Source: an uncultured Collinsella sp.
GTDB taxonomy: Bacteria; Actinomycetota; Coriobacteriia; Coriobacteriales; Coriobacteriaceae
Assembly (NCBI GenBank): GCA_902492185.1
Contig: CABUKY010000018.1
Span: 1-21,806 of the forward strand
Reading direction: 5' to 3'
DNA: 21,806 nt
Numbering within the stretch: position 1 is the stretch's first letter; every line of letters begins with the position of its first letter. This document shows, one piece after another, positions 13,740 through 21,051 of this stretch. The translations under genes were made by a program, and so were the position numbers. The notes under the pieces are model-generated. The model was not told the origin of the DNA. It saw only the letters and a list, made by a program, of their open reading frames with translations, and made no database searches.

Positions 13740-14402
13740 TCAGTTCTGGGGCTTGCGCTCCGGATACTTGGCGGTATAGCCCTCGATGTGGAGTGTCGAG
13801 GCGATGATTTCCTTGACCGTCTCGTCGGGCACATCGGGGTGCGTGCGGATATACATCAACAACCCCATGATGAGGGTGTAGAACGTCTCGTAGACATGGT
13901 CGATGCGTAGCTCATGATGGGCGGCAAAATCCACCACGGTGGTGTCGCAGATATACTGCGCCACACGCTGGACCACGTTGTGCAAAAAGCCGCCGTAGAG
14001 CGCGCCGCTGCTTGAGGTGAGCGTACTCGGCAGCTCGTGGCCGCTGACGACCAGGCGCTTAAAGAGCGGGGCGACGGTGTCGAGTGCGCCCTCGATATCA
14101 CCGACGGTGCGGTTGGCATTCCACTGCTCGAGCTCGGAGATAAAACCGTCGATCGCCTCGTCCATGACGGCGGTGACAGCGGCGTCCATGTCGGCAAAGT
14201 AGTGGTAGAACAATGAGCGCGTGCAGCCGGCTCGCTTGGTCACGGCCGAGACGGATAGATGCGACACGCCTAGCTCAGAGCTCACGGTGCGCACGGCGGC
14301 GAGGATCTCGCGACGGCGTTCGTCGCCCGTCAAGCGCTTTGCCGCGCTATCGGATGCGGGGACGGCATCGACCACAGAGGTATCTGCTGTGTTGTTGCTC
14401 AT
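13740..14402 (-). CDS. TetR/AcrR-family transcriptional regulator
   Basis: A 220-aa TetR-type one-component regulator. Residues about 24-70 form the helix-turn-helix DNA-binding domain (RREILAAVRTVSSELG, LSVSAVTKRAGCTRSLFYHY, FADMDAAVTAVMDE). The rest is the helical ligand-binding and dimer domain (LKRLVVSGHELPSTLTSSSG, HVYETFYTLIMGLLMYIRTH). The start ATG at 14402 has AAAGGCGG ahead. It is the first gene of a - strand pair with the membrane protein at 12669 and is divergent from the oxidoreductase gene at 14592. The gap holds two matching 15-bp palindromes, the expected kind of TetR operator, so it probably represses itself and the divergent pair. The ligand is unknown. Confidence 0.92.
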   Translation of the reverse strand: MSNNTADTSVVDAVPASDSAAKRLTGDERRREILAAVRTVSSELGVSHLSVSAVTKRAGCTRSLFYHYFADMDAAVTAVMDEAIDGFISELEQWNANRTVGDIEGALDTVAPLFKRLVVSGHELPSTLTSSSGALYGGFLHNVVQRVAQYICDTTVVDFAAHHELRIDHVYETFYTLIMGLLMYIRTHPDVPDETVKEIIASTLHIEGYTAKYPERKPQN

Positions 14403-14460
14403 GTTTTGCCGCCTTTCATCCTCTTTTGCCTGACCGTTCGCCTAACAGTCTTGAATATTG

Positions 14461-14475
14461 TTGACGGTTCGTCAA
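14461..14475. promoter_or_regulatory. Palindrome 1, probable TetR operator
   Basis: TTGACGGTTCGTCAA: perfect 6-bp arms around GTT. It shares the pattern TTGAC-N5-GTCAA with palindrome 2 and lies 59 bases upstream of the tetR start on the divergent side. Confidence 0.7.
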
Positions 14476-14483
14476 TACTATTT

Positions 14484-14498
14484 TTGACACAATGTCAA
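14484..14498. promoter_or_regulatory. Palindrome 2, probable TetR operator
   Basis: TTGACACAATGTCAA: perfect 6-bp arms around CAA, centre 23 bases from palindrome 1, with the same TTGAC-N5-GTCAA pattern. A perfect -35 hexamer TTGACA occurs on each strand within it, although matching -10 boxes are not clear. A TACTAT hexamer (14476-14481) lies between the two palindromes. Confidence 0.7.
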
Positions 14499-14591
14499 CT
14501 AATGGCGGGTGAACGGCATGGGGGCATGCCCGGCCTGCAAAAAAGAGGGGTGCCGCGGTCTCGCCGGGCTGTGGCAAGAGAAGGGACAACC

Positions 14592-17369
14592 ATGATTCTC
14601 AACGGACCGGGGATTAGCTACACCGAGCCCGACATCGGTTCGGAGTTCGTGCCGCCGCTGCCGGAGCATCCGCGCGAGGCCATCGTCAAGCTGTGCGAGC
14701 ACTGCACCAACCGTCTGCTGCATCGCGACGAGCTGTTGGGCTACGAGTACTGGTCGTTTGCCGAGGCCGCGACCGACGAGCAGGCCGAAGTGCTCTGCAA
14801 GATGAAGATGCGCCGTCCCTATACGCTGCCCGAGATGGCCAAGCTCACCGGCATGCCCGAGACCCAGATCGAGAAGATGCTCGACGACATGAGCTACACG
14901 GGTCTGCTCGAGTACAACTGGGAAAACCCCGAGCGCGCCAAGCAATGGGTGTTGCCCATGCTGGTGCCGGGTTCTGCCGAGTTCCTCAACATGCGCGTGA
15001 GCCAGCTCGAGGAGCACCCGGTCTATGCCAAGTTCTTTGAGCAGGCGTCCAAGGGACCGCTGTCCAAGGCCACGCCGATGGTGCCGCCCGGAGGCGCCGG
15101 CATCGGCATGCACGTCATTCCGGTCGAGAAGGCCATCGACGCCGCGAGCACCTCGGTGCCGATCGAGCATATCGAGCACTGGCTCGACAAATACGATGGC
15201 AAATATGCCGCTAGCACCTGCAGCTGCCGCGCGAGCCGTCGCGTGATGGGTGAGGGCTGCGCCGACGATCCCGCCGACTGGTGCATTGCCGTGGGCGATA
15301 TGGCCGACTATGTGGTTGAGACCGACCGCGGCCATTACGTGACGCGCGACGAGGTCTACGACATCCTGCGCCAGGCCGAGGACAACGGCTTTGTGCACCA
15401 GATCACCAATATCGACGGCGAGAACAAGATCTTCGCTATCTGCAACTGCAACGTCAACGTGTGTTATGCCCTGCGCACCTCTCAGCTGTTCAACACGCCC
15501 AACCTGTCGCGCTCGGCCTATGTCGCCAAGGTCGAGAAGGACAAGTGCGTTGCCTGCGGTCGCTGCGTTGAGGTGTGCCCGGCCGGCGCCGCCAAGCTCG
15601 GCCAGAAGCTCTGCAGCAAAAAGGCCGGCGGACAGGTGCCCGAGTATCCGCGCCAGGAGCTGCCCGACGCCACCAAATGGGATCACACCAAGTGGTCGCC
15701 CAACTACCGCAACGACAACCGTATCGAGACGCATGAGTCCGGCACCGCTCCCTGCAAGACGGCCTGCCCCGCGCACGTTGCCGTTCAGGGCTATTTGAAG
15801 CTCGCGGCTCAGGGTCGCTATGACGAGGCGCTGGCGCTCATCAAGCGCGAGAACCCGCTGCCCGCTATCTGCGGCCGCGTGTGCAACCGCCGCTGTGAGG
15901 ATGCTTGCACCCGCGGCCGTGTGGACGCCGCCGTGGCTATCGACGAGGTCAAGAAGTTTATCGCCCAGCGCGATCTGGATGCCGCGACCCGCTATGTCCC
16001 GCCTGTGGTGACCCCGACGCGTGCCGGCGGCTTCGACCAGAAGATCGCCATCATCGGTGCCGGTCCGGCCGGCCTGTCCTGCGCTTTTTATCTGGCCGAG
16101 AAGGGCTACAAGCCCGTCGTGTTCGAGAAGAACGAGCGCCCGGGCGGCATGCTCACCTACGGCATTCCCAGCTTTAAGCTGCAGAAGGATGTTATCGAGG
16201 CCGAGGTCGAGATCATTCGCCTGATGGGTGCCGAGTTCCGCTATGGCGTTGAGGTCGGTCGCGATGTGACGCTCGACGAGCTGCGCGCGCAGGGCTTTAA
16301 GGCCTTCTACGTTGCCATTGGCTGCCAGGGCGGCCGCCTTGCTGGTATTCCGGGTGAGGATGCCGAGGACGTGACCGTGGCCGTCGACTTTTTGCGCGAG
16401 GTCAACAGTGGCATGATCGACGCGCTGCCCGGCCGCACCATTGTGGTGGGCGGCGGTAACGTGGCTATCGATGTCGCGCGCAACGCCTGCCGTCTGGGTT
16501 CCGAGCACGTTGAGATGTTCTGCCTGGAGAGCGAGGCCCAGATGCCCGCCAGCGAGGAAGAACGTCGCGAGGCCGTTGAGGACGGCGCTCACATCAGCTG
16601 CGGCTGGGGCCCCAAGGAGATTCACCTGGACGAGGCCGGTCGTGTGTGCGGTATCACCTTCAAGCGCTGCACGCGTGTCTTTGACGACGAGGGCCGTTTT
16701 GCGCCCGAGTACGACGAGAACGATCTGCGCCGTGTCGATGCCGACCGTGTCGTCATGTCGATTGGCCAGTCCATTGTGTGGGGCGACCTGCTGGCTGGCT
16801 CCAAGGTGGAGCTCGGCCGCGGCCAGGGTGCCCTTGCCGATCCCCAGACCTACCAGACCGCCGAGCCAGACATCTTTGTGGGCGGCGACGTCTACACCGG
16901 CCCCAGCTTTGCCATCGACGCCATTGCCGCCGGTCACGAGGCCGCCGTGTCCATCCATCGCTTTGTGCAGCCAGGCTCCACGCTCACCATCGGCCGCAAC
17001 CAGCGCCACTACACCGCGCTCGACCGCGACGATGTCGTGATCGAGAGTTACGACAACGCGAGCCGCGAGGTTGCCCACGTGGACCGCGAGCGCGAGAAGG
17101 CTGCGCCGTTTAGCGAGTATGTTGAGACCTTTACCGAGGAGCAGGTGCGCGCCGAGACCGCCCGCTGCCTGGGCTGCGGCGCCTCGATCGTCGACCCCAA
17201 CAAGTGCATCGGCTGCGGCCTGTGCACCACCAAGTGCGCGTTTGACGCCATCCATCTGGATCGCGACCGCCCCGAGTGCTCCACGATGGTCAAATACGAG
17301 CAAAAGCTCCCAAGTCTGGGCAAGTATGCTTTGAAGCGCGCCATCAAGATTAAGTTCGGTCGCAAGTAA
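14592..17369 (+). CDS. Multi-domain Fe-S/FAD pyridine-nucleotide oxidoreductase (GltD-like core)
   Basis: A 925-aa predicted electron-transfer enzyme. The ATG at 14592 has GAAGGG ahead; the open frame back to 14406 crosses the operator region and is rejected. Residues 1-310: a Cys-rich module with LCEHC (35/38), a winged-helix-like stretch (76-107), CSCR (210/212), Cys223, Cys231 and CNCNVNVC (284/286/291). Residues 319-329: a 4Fe-4S site (CVACGRCVEVCP). Residues 385-460: the GltD-type N-terminal Fe-S region (CKTACP; CGRVCNRRCEDAC). Residues 484-790: FAD and NAD(P)H domains (GAGPAG 489-494; VVGGGNVAID 618-627). Residues 859-882: a second ferredoxin-like site (CLGCG, CIGCGLCTTKC). The core resembles the NADPH-oxidising subunit of glutamate synthase and NfnB. 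It probably passes electrons between NAD(P)H and an unknown partner. hypA follows 32 bases later, probably in one operon. Confidence 0.88.
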   Translation: MILNGPGISYTEPDIGSEFVPPLPEHPREAIVKLCEHCTNRLLHRDELLGYEYWSFAEAATDEQAEVLCKMKMRRPYTLPEMAKLTGMPETQIEKMLDDMSYTGLLEYNWENPERAKQWVLPMLVPGSAEFLNMRVSQLEEHPVYAKFFEQASKGPLSKATPMVPPGGAGIGMHVIPVEKAIDAASTSVPIEHIEHWLDKYDGKYAASTCSCRASRRVMGEGCADDPADWCIAVGDMADYVVETDRGHYVTRDEVYDILRQAEDNGFVHQITNIDGENKIFAICNCNVNVCYALRTSQLFNTPNLSRSAYVAKVEKDKCVACGRCVEVCPAGAAKLGQKLCSKKAGGQVPEYPRQELPDATKWDHTKWSPNYRNDNRIETHESGTAPCKTACPAHVAVQGYLKLAAQGRYDEALALIKRENPLPAICGRVCNRRCEDACTRGRVDAAVAIDEVKKFIAQRDLDAATRYVPPVVTPTRAGGFDQKIAIIGAGPAGLSCAFYLAEKGYKPVVFEKNERPGGMLTYGIPSFKLQKDVIEAEVEIIRLMGAEFRYGVEVGRDVTLDELRAQGFKAFYVAIGCQGGRLAGIPGEDAEDVTVAVDFLREVNSGMIDALPGRTIVVGGGNVAIDVARNACRLGSEHVEMFCLESEAQMPASEEERREAVEDGAHISCGWGPKEIHLDEAGRVCGITFKRCTRVFDDEGRFAPEYDENDLRRVDADRVVMSIGQSIVWGDLLAGSKVELGRGQGALADPQTYQTAEPDIFVGGDVYTGPSFAIDAIAAGHEAAVSIHRFVQPGSTLTIGRNQRHYTALDRDDVVIESYDNASREVAHVDREREKAAPFSEYVETFTEEQVRAETARCLGCGASIVDPNKCIGCGLCTTKCAFDAIHLDRDRPECSTMVKYEQKLPSLGKYALKRAIKIKFGRK

Positions 17370-17401
17370 GTAGTCATAACGGGAACGGCGGAAGGAAATA
17401 A

Positions 17402-17830
17402 ATGCACGAGCTCGGAATCGTCTATCACATCATTCGCGATGTTGAGAATGTGGCGCGCGCTCATGGCGTGCGTCGCGTTTCGAGCGTCACGCTGCTGCTG
17501 GGCGAGGTCTCGGGCGTCGTTCCCGACTTGCTGCTCGACGCTTGGCGCTGGGTAGCAGATAAAAAGCCTATCGCGCAGGGCGCGGAGCTTATCGTGGAGC
17601 CCGTCGAGGCCGTGACGCATTGCGAGGCGTGTGGCTGCGACTACGCGACGGTCGAGCACGGCAAGACCTGTCCCCATTGCGGTAGCGGCGAGACCTATTT
17701 GCTGCAGGGCCAAGAGGTAATGATCAAACAGATCGAGACCCCCGACGAGGACCCGGCAGACGCTGCTCCTGACGGCCTCTCCGACGCCCCCGATGCCGTC
17801 GACGCCGCCAACCCTCTCCACATCGCCTAA
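17402..17830 (+). CDS. hypA: HypA, nickel metallochaperone for hydrogenase maturation
   Basis: HypA/HybF hands nickel to apo-enzymes, normally [NiFe]-hydrogenase (with HypB), sometimes urease. The protein is 142 aa, about 25-30 longer than usual. The N-terminus MHELG carries the nickel-binding His2. The zinc site is Cys74/Cys77 (CEAC) and Cys90/Cys93 (CPHC), with QGQEVMIKQIE as the family's closing strand. The C-terminal extension from about residue 111 is acidic and Ala/Asp/Pro-rich (TPDEDPADAAPDGLSDAPDA) and probably disordered. The start has a GAAGGAAA box. It lies directly after the Fe-S/FAD oxidoreductase, and no hydrogenase structural gene or other hyp gene is in the window, which is unusual. 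It may serve a hydrogenase elsewhere or a partner of this operon. No terminator is visible after it. Confidence 0.93.
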   Translation: MHELGIVYHIIRDVENVARAHGVRRVSSVTLLLGEVSGVVPDLLLDAWRWVADKKPIAQGAELIVEPVEAVTHCEACGCDYATVEHGKTCPHCGSGETYLLQGQEVMIKQIETPDEDPADAAPDGLSDAPDAVDAANPLHIA

Positions 17831-17892
17831 CATCTAATGTCTACATGGGCTAGAGTTCTAAACATATTTGCTTCGGTTAGTCAAGTCATGTC

Positions 17893-17902
17893 TGTTTAAA
17901 CA
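17893..17902. promoter_or_regulatory. Palindrome TGTTTAAACA, possible upstream regulatory site
   Basis: A 10-bp perfect palindrome in the PTS leader; its GTTTAAACAAA core recurs at 18056-18066. A role in control of the PTS operon is inference. Confidence 0.35.
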
Positions 17903-18055
17903 AAATGGTGGCACGCAGACGCATTGGGATTCACCTAAAAGCGGTCTTAACGAACGGTGCACCTTTATATGTCTTTGAAAACAATCAGCAAATCACGTTT
18001 TAGCAGGCAATGAGCTATAAGCCAGCAATGTAATCAATTTGTAACAAACTTAGAC

Positions 18056-18066
18056 GTTTAAACAAA
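18056..18066. promoter_or_regulatory. Second GTTTAAACAAA copy near the PTS promoter
   Basis: This matches the 11 bases at 17894-17904 and ends 25 bases upstream of the TATAAT at 18092, a position suited to a regulator binding next to the -35 region. Confidence 0.35.
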
Positions 18067-18091
18067 TAATCCAACCATTTGCGAATTTAGC

Positions 18092-18097
18092 TATAAT
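18092..18097 (+). promoter_or_regulatory. Candidate -10 box of the PTS operon
   Basis: A perfect TATAAT, 70 bases before the first PTS start. No good -35 hexamer stands 16-18 bases upstream, so activator help or a different start is possible. Confidence 0.4.
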
Positions 18098-18167
18098 TCC
18101 ACAATCCAAACAGGTATACTCCTTTCATGTCGTGTAGGAAATACGTAGACAAAAAGGAGGTTATGTG

Positions 18168-19157
18168 ATGGTAAGTATTGTTCTTGCTAGCCACGGGGAC
18201 TTGGCAGCTGGAATCAAGCAGACGGGCTCGATGGTCTTTGGCGATCAACCGTCTGTTGCCGTGGTCTCGCTCGAGCCGAGCATGGGCCCCGACGATTTCC
18301 GTGCCAAGGTCGAGGAAGCAGTCGCTTCCTTCGAGGACCAGGAGCAGGTGCTCTTCCTCGTTGATCTGTGGGGCGGCACGCCGTTCAACCAGATCAGCGG
18401 GCTCATCGAGGGCCACGATTCCTGGGCTATCGTCACCGGTGTCAACCTGCCTATGCTCATCGAGGCATATTCGCAGCGCTTTGACGCAAAGAACACTGCA
18501 CATGCGATCGCAAAACATCTCGTGACTGAGGCTAAGGCTGGCGTGCGCGTCAAGCCCGAGTCTCTGGAGCCCGAGGAGAAGAAGCCGGCTGCGGCCGCCG
18601 CTGCTCCTGCAGGCGCCATCCCTCCGGGAACGGTCATCGGCGATGGGCGCATCAAGATCGCCCACGTCCGTATCGACACCCGTCTGCTTCATGGCCAGGT
18701 GGCCACCACGTGGACCAAGCAGATCAACCCCAACCGCATCATCGTGGTTTCCGACGGCGTTGCTCACGACGAGCTCCGCAAGACCATGATCGAGCAGGCT
18801 GCCCCTCCGGGAGTCCATGCCAACGTCGTGCCCATCAAGAAGATGGCCGAGGTCGTCAAGGACACGCGCTTTGGTGACACCAAGGCCATGCTGCTCTTTG
18901 AGAACCCGCAGGATCTGCTCAAGGCCATCGAGGCCGGCGTCGACATCAAGGAAGTCAACATCGGTTCCATGGCTCACTCCAAGGGCAAGGTCGTCGTCAC
19001 CAACGCCGTCGCTATGGGCGATGACGACGTCAAGACTCTCGAGGCCCTCAAGGCCAAGGGCGTCAAGTTCGAGGTCCGCAAGGTTCCTTCGGATTCCTCC
19101 GAGGATCTCGACGCCATGTTGAAGAAAGCTAAGGCCGAACTGGCCGCTCAAGCATAG
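18168..19157 (+). CDS. manX: PTS mannose-family IIAB fusion
   Basis: This is the cytoplasmic phosphate-relay component of a mannose/fructose/amino-sugar PTS, passing phosphate from HPr through IIA to IIB to the incoming sugar. It is 329 aa. Residues 1-125 are IIA, with active-site His9 (VLASHGDLAAGI) and the fold mark LFLVDLWGGTPFNQ. Residues about 135-160 are an Ala/Pro-rich linker (EEKKPAAAAAAPAGAIPP). Residues 164-329 are IIB, with active-site His175 in RIDTRLLHGQVATTW. The ATG at 18168 is seven bases from AAGGAGG (18154-18160); a GTG one codon earlier is too close. It is the first gene of the operon with IIC and IID. The sugar cannot be read from sequence, so the symbol means family membership and not proven mannose specificity. 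Confidence 0.93.
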   Translation: MVSIVLASHGDLAAGIKQTGSMVFGDQPSVAVVSLEPSMGPDDFRAKVEEAVASFEDQEQVLFLVDLWGGTPFNQISGLIEGHDSWAIVTGVNLPMLIEAYSQRFDAKNTAHAIAKHLVTEAKAGVRVKPESLEPEEKKPAAAAAAPAGAIPPGTVIGDGRIKIAHVRIDTRLLHGQVATTWTKQINPNRIIVVSDGVAHDELRKTMIEQAAPPGVHANVVPIKKMAEVVKDTRFGDTKAMLLFENPQDLLKAIEAGVDIKEVNIGSMAHSKGKVVVTNAVAMGDDDVKTLEALKAKGVKFEVRKVPSDSSEDLDAMLKKAKAELAAQA

Positions 19158-19175
19158 TAAAGGAGGGTCCGATAC

Positions 19176-19994
19176 ATGTCTGCAATCACTATTCTGCTTG
19201 TTGCGATTGTCGCGTTGCTTGCCGGTATGGAAGGCGTTCTGGATGAGTTCCAGTTCCATCAGCCGCTCGTGGCATGCACGCTTATCGGTCTCGTAACCGG
19301 TCACCTTCAGGAGGGCATCCTCCTGGGCGGTTCGCTCCAGATGATGGCCCTTGGCTGGGCTAACGTTGGCGCCGCTGTCGCGCCTGACGCCGCTCTGGCC
19401 TCGGTCGCTTCTTCGATCATCATGGTGCTCGCCCTCAACGGTGGCGCCACCGATTCGGCCAAGGCCGTTACCGCCGCCATCGCCGTCGCCGTCCCGCTGT
19501 CGGTCGCTGGTCTGTTCCTGACCATGATCTGCCGTACCATTGCTACCGCTATCGCTCACGCCATGGACGGTTGCGCCGAGAAGGGCGACTTCTCCGGCAT
19601 CGAGCGCTGGCAGTATGCTGCCATCCTCATGCAGGGCCTTCGTATCGCCATCCCGGCAGTGCTTCTGTGCGTCATCCCGGCCGAGGCTGTTACCAACGCG
19701 CTTAACGCTATGCCCGACTGGCTGTCCGGCGGTATGGCTGTCGGCGGCGGCATGGTCGCTTCCGTCGGTTACGCCATGGTCATCAACATGATGGCCACCA
19801 AGGAGACCTGGCCGTTCTTCGTCCTCGGCTTTGTCCTTGCTGCCATCCCTCAGCTCACGCTGATCGCCCTTGGTCTCATCGGCATCTCCCTTGCCCTCAT
19901 CTACCTTGGCCTTAAGGATCTGGCCAAGCAGGGTGGCGGCATGGGCGGTGGCTCCGGCGACCCGCTCGGCGACATTCTGAACGATTACGAGTAG
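19176..19994 (+). CDS. manY: PTS mannose-family IIC, membrane channel subunit
   Basis: IIC forms the sugar-transporting membrane part together with IID. The protein is 272 aa with many hydrophobic segments. It begins MSAITILLVAIVALLAGMEG and includes the family motifs GHLQEGILLGGSLQMMALGW and NVGAAVAPDAALASVAS. Later membrane segments include AAIPQLTLIALGLIGISLAL, and it ends in a Gly-rich tail. AAAGGAGGG stands just ahead of the ATG, and it starts 18 bases after the IIAB stop. It acts in the cytoplasmic membrane with IID and receives phosphate transfer from IIB. Confidence 0.94.
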   Translation: MSAITILLVAIVALLAGMEGVLDEFQFHQPLVACTLIGLVTGHLQEGILLGGSLQMMALGWANVGAAVAPDAALASVASSIIMVLALNGGATDSAKAVTAAIAVAVPLSVAGLFLTMICRTIATAIAHAMDGCAEKGDFSGIERWQYAAILMQGLRIAIPAVLLCVIPAEAVTNALNAMPDWLSGGMAVGGGMVASVGYAMVINMMATKETWPFFVLGFVLAAIPQLTLIALGLIGISLALIYLGLKDLAKQGGGMGGGSGDPLGDILNDYE

Positions 19995-20010
19995 GAGGGG
20001 AGTGATACAT

Positions 20011-20931
20011 ATGGCAGAGAACAAGATTCAGCTCACCAAGGCTGACCGCAAGAAGGTTTGCTTCCGTCATCAGTTCCTTCAGGGCTCGTGGAACTACGAG
20101 CGTATGCAGAACGGCGGCTGGTGCTTCGCAATGATCCCTGCGATCAAGAAGCTCTACACCAGCAAGGATGACCAGATTGCCGCTCTTAAGCGCCACCTGG
20201 AGTTCTATAACACCCACCCCTATGTTTCCGCCCCCGTCATTGGCGTTACCCTCGCCCTCGAGGAGGAGCGCGCCAACGGTGCTCCGATCGATGACGTCGC
20301 CATCCAGGGCGTCAAGGTCGGTATGATGGGCCCGCTCGCCGGCGTCGGTGACCCCGTCTTCTGGTTCACCCTTCGCCCGATTCTGGGCGCTCTGGGCGCT
20401 TCCCTGGCCCTGTCCGGCAGCATCGCCGGTCCGTTGCTGTTCTTCTTCGCGTGGAACATCATCCGTTACGCCTTCCTGTGGTACACGCAGGAGTTTGGCT
20501 ACAAGGTCGGCTCCTCCATCGCCAAGGACCTCTCCGGTGGTCTGATGGGCAAGGTCACCGAGGGCGCTTCCATCCTGGGTATGTTCATCATCGGCGCCCT
20601 GGTCGAGCGCTGGGTGTCCATTTCCTTCACCCCGATCGTCTCCACGGTCAAGCAGTCTGCTGGCGCCTTTATCGACTGGGCTAGCCTGCCCTCCGGTTCC
20701 GAGGGTATCAAGGAAGCGCTGACGATGTACAACTCCGTCGGTGCTACCGCCCTTGATCAGATGAAGGTCACCACGCTTCAGGCCAACCTCGATCAGCTCA
20801 TCCCCGGCCTTGCCGCCGTGTGCCTGACCCTGCTGGTCTGCAAGCTCCTCAAGAAGAAGGTCAGCCCGATCGTCATCATCCTGGCTCTCTTCGCCGTCGG
20901 CATCATCGGTCGCTTCTGCGGCTTCATGTAA
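20011..20931 (+). CDS. manZ: PTS mannose-family IID, membrane subunit
   Basis: IID is found only in the mannose class of PTS and completes the membrane complex with IIC. It is 306 aa from the ATG at 20011, after GGAGGGGA; an in-frame GTG at 20002 overlaps that ribosome site. The family N-terminus is clear (FRHQFLQGSWNYERMQNGGW, CFAMIPAIKKLYTSKDDQ). Next come FYNTHPYVSAPVIGVTLALE and the GVGDPVFWFTLRPILGALGA region, then C-terminal membrane segments ending in IILALFAVGIIGRFCGF. It starts 16 bases after the IIC stop. The operon transcript then meets the hairpin at 20988. Confidence 0.94.
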   Translation: MAENKIQLTKADRKKVCFRHQFLQGSWNYERMQNGGWCFAMIPAIKKLYTSKDDQIAALKRHLEFYNTHPYVSAPVIGVTLALEEERANGAPIDDVAIQGVKVGMMGPLAGVGDPVFWFTLRPILGALGASLALSGSIAGPLLFFFAWNIIRYAFLWYTQEFGYKVGSSIAKDLSGGLMGKVTEGASILGMFIIGALVERWVSISFTPIVSTVKQSAGAFIDWASLPSGSEGIKEALTMYNSVGATALDQMKVTTLQANLDQLIPGLAAVCLTLLVCKLLKKKVSPIVIILALFAVGIIGRFCGFM

Positions 20932-20987
20932 GCACGCTTCGGCTTAAGACCGAGAATTGCTAGGCAAGGGCTTTTGAGCCATTGAAA

Positions 20988-21034
20988 CGGACCGCACCCG
21001 GTGGGTACACTGGATGCGGTCCGATTGTTTTATT
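20988..21034 (+). terminator. Terminator between the PTS operon and the DUF956 gene
   Basis: CGGACCGCA (20988-20996) pairs with TGCGGTCCG (21015-21023). After one mismatch six further pairs follow (20998-21003 with 21008-21013, one G-T), loop GGTA. The tail is ATTGTTTTATTT. It overlaps the approach to the next ribosome site (GGAGGGCGAGG), so the DUF956 gene may be expressed by read-through at a reduced level or from a local promoter. Confidence 0.75.
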
Positions 21035-21051
21035 TGGAGGGCGAGGCGCGC

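Larger units (their letters stand above)
17831..18167. other. 337-bp AT-rich gene-free region upstream of the PTS operon
   Basis: No gene is seen. Base composition falls sharply compared with both sides. It contains the perfect palindrome TGTTTAAACA (17893-17902) and a second GTTTAAAC (18056-18063), both continuing as GTTTAAACAAA, 162 bases apart. It also has a TATAAT hexamer at 18092-18097, which is the best -10 box for the PTS operon, though without a recognisable -35, and a strong ribosome site AAGGAGG at 18154-18160. The length suggests a regulated promoter with distal sites. A sigma-54 promoter, common for mannose PTS operons in Firmicutes, was not found. Confidence 0.6.

Noticed and set aside
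12648..13910. A 420-codon + strand frame opposite the membrane protein and tetR
   Set aside because: It is antisense to two well-supported genes and crosses the gap between them; composition is Gly/Asp/His-rich shadow sequence.
14499..17303. A 934-codon open frame on the - strand, antisense to the oxidoreductase gene
   Set aside because: It is a mirror frame produced by GC-rich codon use; the + strand protein has clear Fe-S, FAD and NAD(P) motifs, while the antisense one is His/Val/Gly/Ala-rich without domains.
17905..17926. Sigma-54-like -24 element (TGGCACG) upstream of the PTS operon
   Set aside because: The -12 element is missing at the required distance, and nothing else in the window points to a sigma-54 regulator.
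18087..20024. A 645-codon open frame on the - strand across the PTS genes
   Set aside because: It spans three genes with intact PTS motifs on the + strand and runs into their AT-rich leader; no ribosome site or domain.
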